A stretch of 5,801 bases of DNA, taken from Planctomycetaceae bacterium. Lineage in GTDB: Bacteria > Planctomycetota > Planctomycetia > Planctomycetales > Planctomycetaceae. The stretch covers positions 1 through 5,801 of the forward strand of contig DOCI01000103.1 of the NCBI GenBank assembly GCA_003503535.1, written 5' to 3'. The position numbers and the translations under genes were made by a program. Below are positions 4,954 through 5,801 of the stretch, piece by piece. Position 1 is the stretch's first letter. Each line of letters opens with the position of its first letter. A model generated the notes under the pieces. The model did not search any database. It was not told the origin of the DNA and saw only the letters and a list, made by a program, of their open reading frames with translations.

Positions 4954-5801
4954 ATGATTGCAAAACATCCCGACCTCGCCGCTGAATTTGTTGCCAATGA
5001 TGAGCGTGCTCACTGGCACGATCAGGCCCTCTGGTTTGTCCGCAGCAAACGCGACAACATGGCTCACTCGCTTCCTGAATGGGAGGCTCTACGCCAAACC
5101 GCTTCCGATACGAAAGATTACGTGCTGTCGCATCTTGATGAAATGCTCACTCAGTTCGCGAACAACGCAGAAAAACTCGGTGTGCAGGTTCACTGGGCGA
5201 AAGATGCAGCTGAGCATAATGAGATTATTCTGAGCATCATCAAAAAGCATGACGCGAAAAAAATTGTCAAAAGTAAATCGATGCTCACGGAAGAATGCGG
5301 ACTCAATCCGTTTCTCGAACGGCACGATCTCGAAGTGATTGACACCGACCTGGGCGAACGTATTGTTCAACTGCGAAACGAACATCCCAGTCACATCGTG
5401 TTGCCGGCGATTCATATCAGGAAGGAAGAAGTCGGTGAATGTTTTCACGAACATCTTGGGACTGAGGAAGGAGCATCCGATCCAACTTATCTGACCGAAG
5501 CAGCTCGAAACCATTTGCGGGAAAAATTCGTGCAGGCTGATATCGGGATTACGGGTGTGAATTTCGGAATCGCGGAAACAGGGGGATTTGTCGTTTGCAC
5601 GAATGAGGGAAATGCCGATCTCGGAGCCTCGCTGCCTCCCGTTCATATTGCCTGCATGGGGCTCGAAAAGATGCTTCCCCGGGCGGCTGATCTGGGTGTT
5701 TTCCTCCGTTTGCTCGCCCGTTCCGCCACCGGACAGCCGATTACCACCTACTCGTCCCACTTCCATGGTCCACGGGATGAAAACACCCAGATCAGCCGCC
5801 C
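4954..5801 (+). CDS. lutB: LutB-like lactate-utilisation iron-sulfur protein (3' end outside window)
   Basis: LutB is the LUD-domain, ferredoxin-like subunit of the cytosolic LutABC system that oxidises L-lactate to pyruvate. The reading frame is open from ATG 4954 to the window edge, giving the first 282 residues. Signatures seen are KSKSMLTEECGLN (106-118) and GITGVNFGIAETGGF (198-212) followed by CTNEGNADL (215-223), the LUD-domain hallmark. LutB proteins are usually about 460-480 aa, so the C-terminal 4Fe-4S cysteine clusters should lie beyond the edge and cannot be checked. No good Shine-Dalgarno precedes the ATG, but the sequence from residue 1 (MIAKHPDLAAEFVANDERAHWHDQALW, split here as MIAKHPDL... 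then WHDQALW at 21-27) fits the family. LutA, often the upstream partner, is absent; trpC is upstream instead. A partial YkgF-type annotation would mean the same family. Confidence 0.92.
   Translation, partial: MIAKHPDLAAEFVANDERAHWHDQALWFVRSKRDNMAHSLPEWEALRQTASDTKDYVLSHLDEMLTQFANNAEKLGVQVHWAKDAAEHNEIILSIIKKHDAKKIVKSKSMLTEECGLNPFLERHDLEVIDTDLGERIVQLRNEHPSHIVLPAIHIRKEEVGECFHEHLGTEEGASDPTYLTEAARNHLREKFVQADIGITGVNFGIAETGGFVVCTNEGNADLGASLPPVHIACMGLEKMLPRAADLGVFLRLLARSATGQPITTYSSHFHGPRDENTQISR

Noticed and set aside
4958..5233. 91-aa plus-strand frame overlapping the start of lutB
   Set aside because: It is a frame-shifted shadow of the lutB coding sequence with low-complexity composition and no domain.
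5089..5766. 225-aa minus-strand frame at the right edge
   Set aside because: It is antisense to the lutB frame, which carries clear LUD motifs and stays open to the window end; the antisense product matches nothing I recognise.

Overview
The window looks like a piece of a planctomycete chromosome (Gimesia/Rubinisphaera-like). This is inferred from the gene content, the weak or absent Shine-Dalgarno sequences, and intergenic gaps full of short palindromic repeats of kinds I associate with that phylum. No taxon can be proven from the sequence alone. There are five protein-coding genes, all assignable to known families. No RNA gene, insertion sequence with a transposase, CRISPR array or phage module is visible.

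Layout. Positions 1-160 hold no gene, only two repeat elements: the right part of an 82-bp-type palindrome, and a second palindrome at 80-149. Three minus-strand genes follow, transcribed right to left. An FGE-type formylglycine-generating (sulfatase-activating) enzyme with an N-terminal membrane anchor occupies 3537 to 2344. Class II lysyl-tRNA synthetase (lysS) occupies 2138 to 642. A macro-domain (ADP-ribose-binding) protein lies at 649/640 to 161, and its start touches or overlaps the lysS stop, so the two are probably translationally coupled. The 205-bp gap between the FGE gene and lysS holds a repeat copy and a possible lysS promoter.

A gene-free divergent region of about 420 bp (3538-3958) separates the FGE gene from the plus-strand genes. 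It holds a possible FGE promoter and a nested composite palindrome (3688-3922): an outer 29-bp inverted repeat around a third copy of the 82-bp-type palindrome. Plus-strand trpC (indole-3-glycerol phosphate synthase) follows, then a 200-bp gap with three different small hairpin repeats. Last comes a lutB-like gene (LUD-domain lactate-utilisation iron-sulfur protein) that runs off the right edge.

The genes are a mixed set rather than one pathway: translation (lysS), ADP-ribose metabolism (macro protein), sulfatase maturation (FGE), tryptophan synthesis (trpC) and lactate oxidation (lutB). I see no convincing new multi-gene system. The most unusual signal is the repeat landscape. Every intergenic gap contains structured palindromes, and two copies of the main family differ by a compensatory base-pair change in the outer stem.
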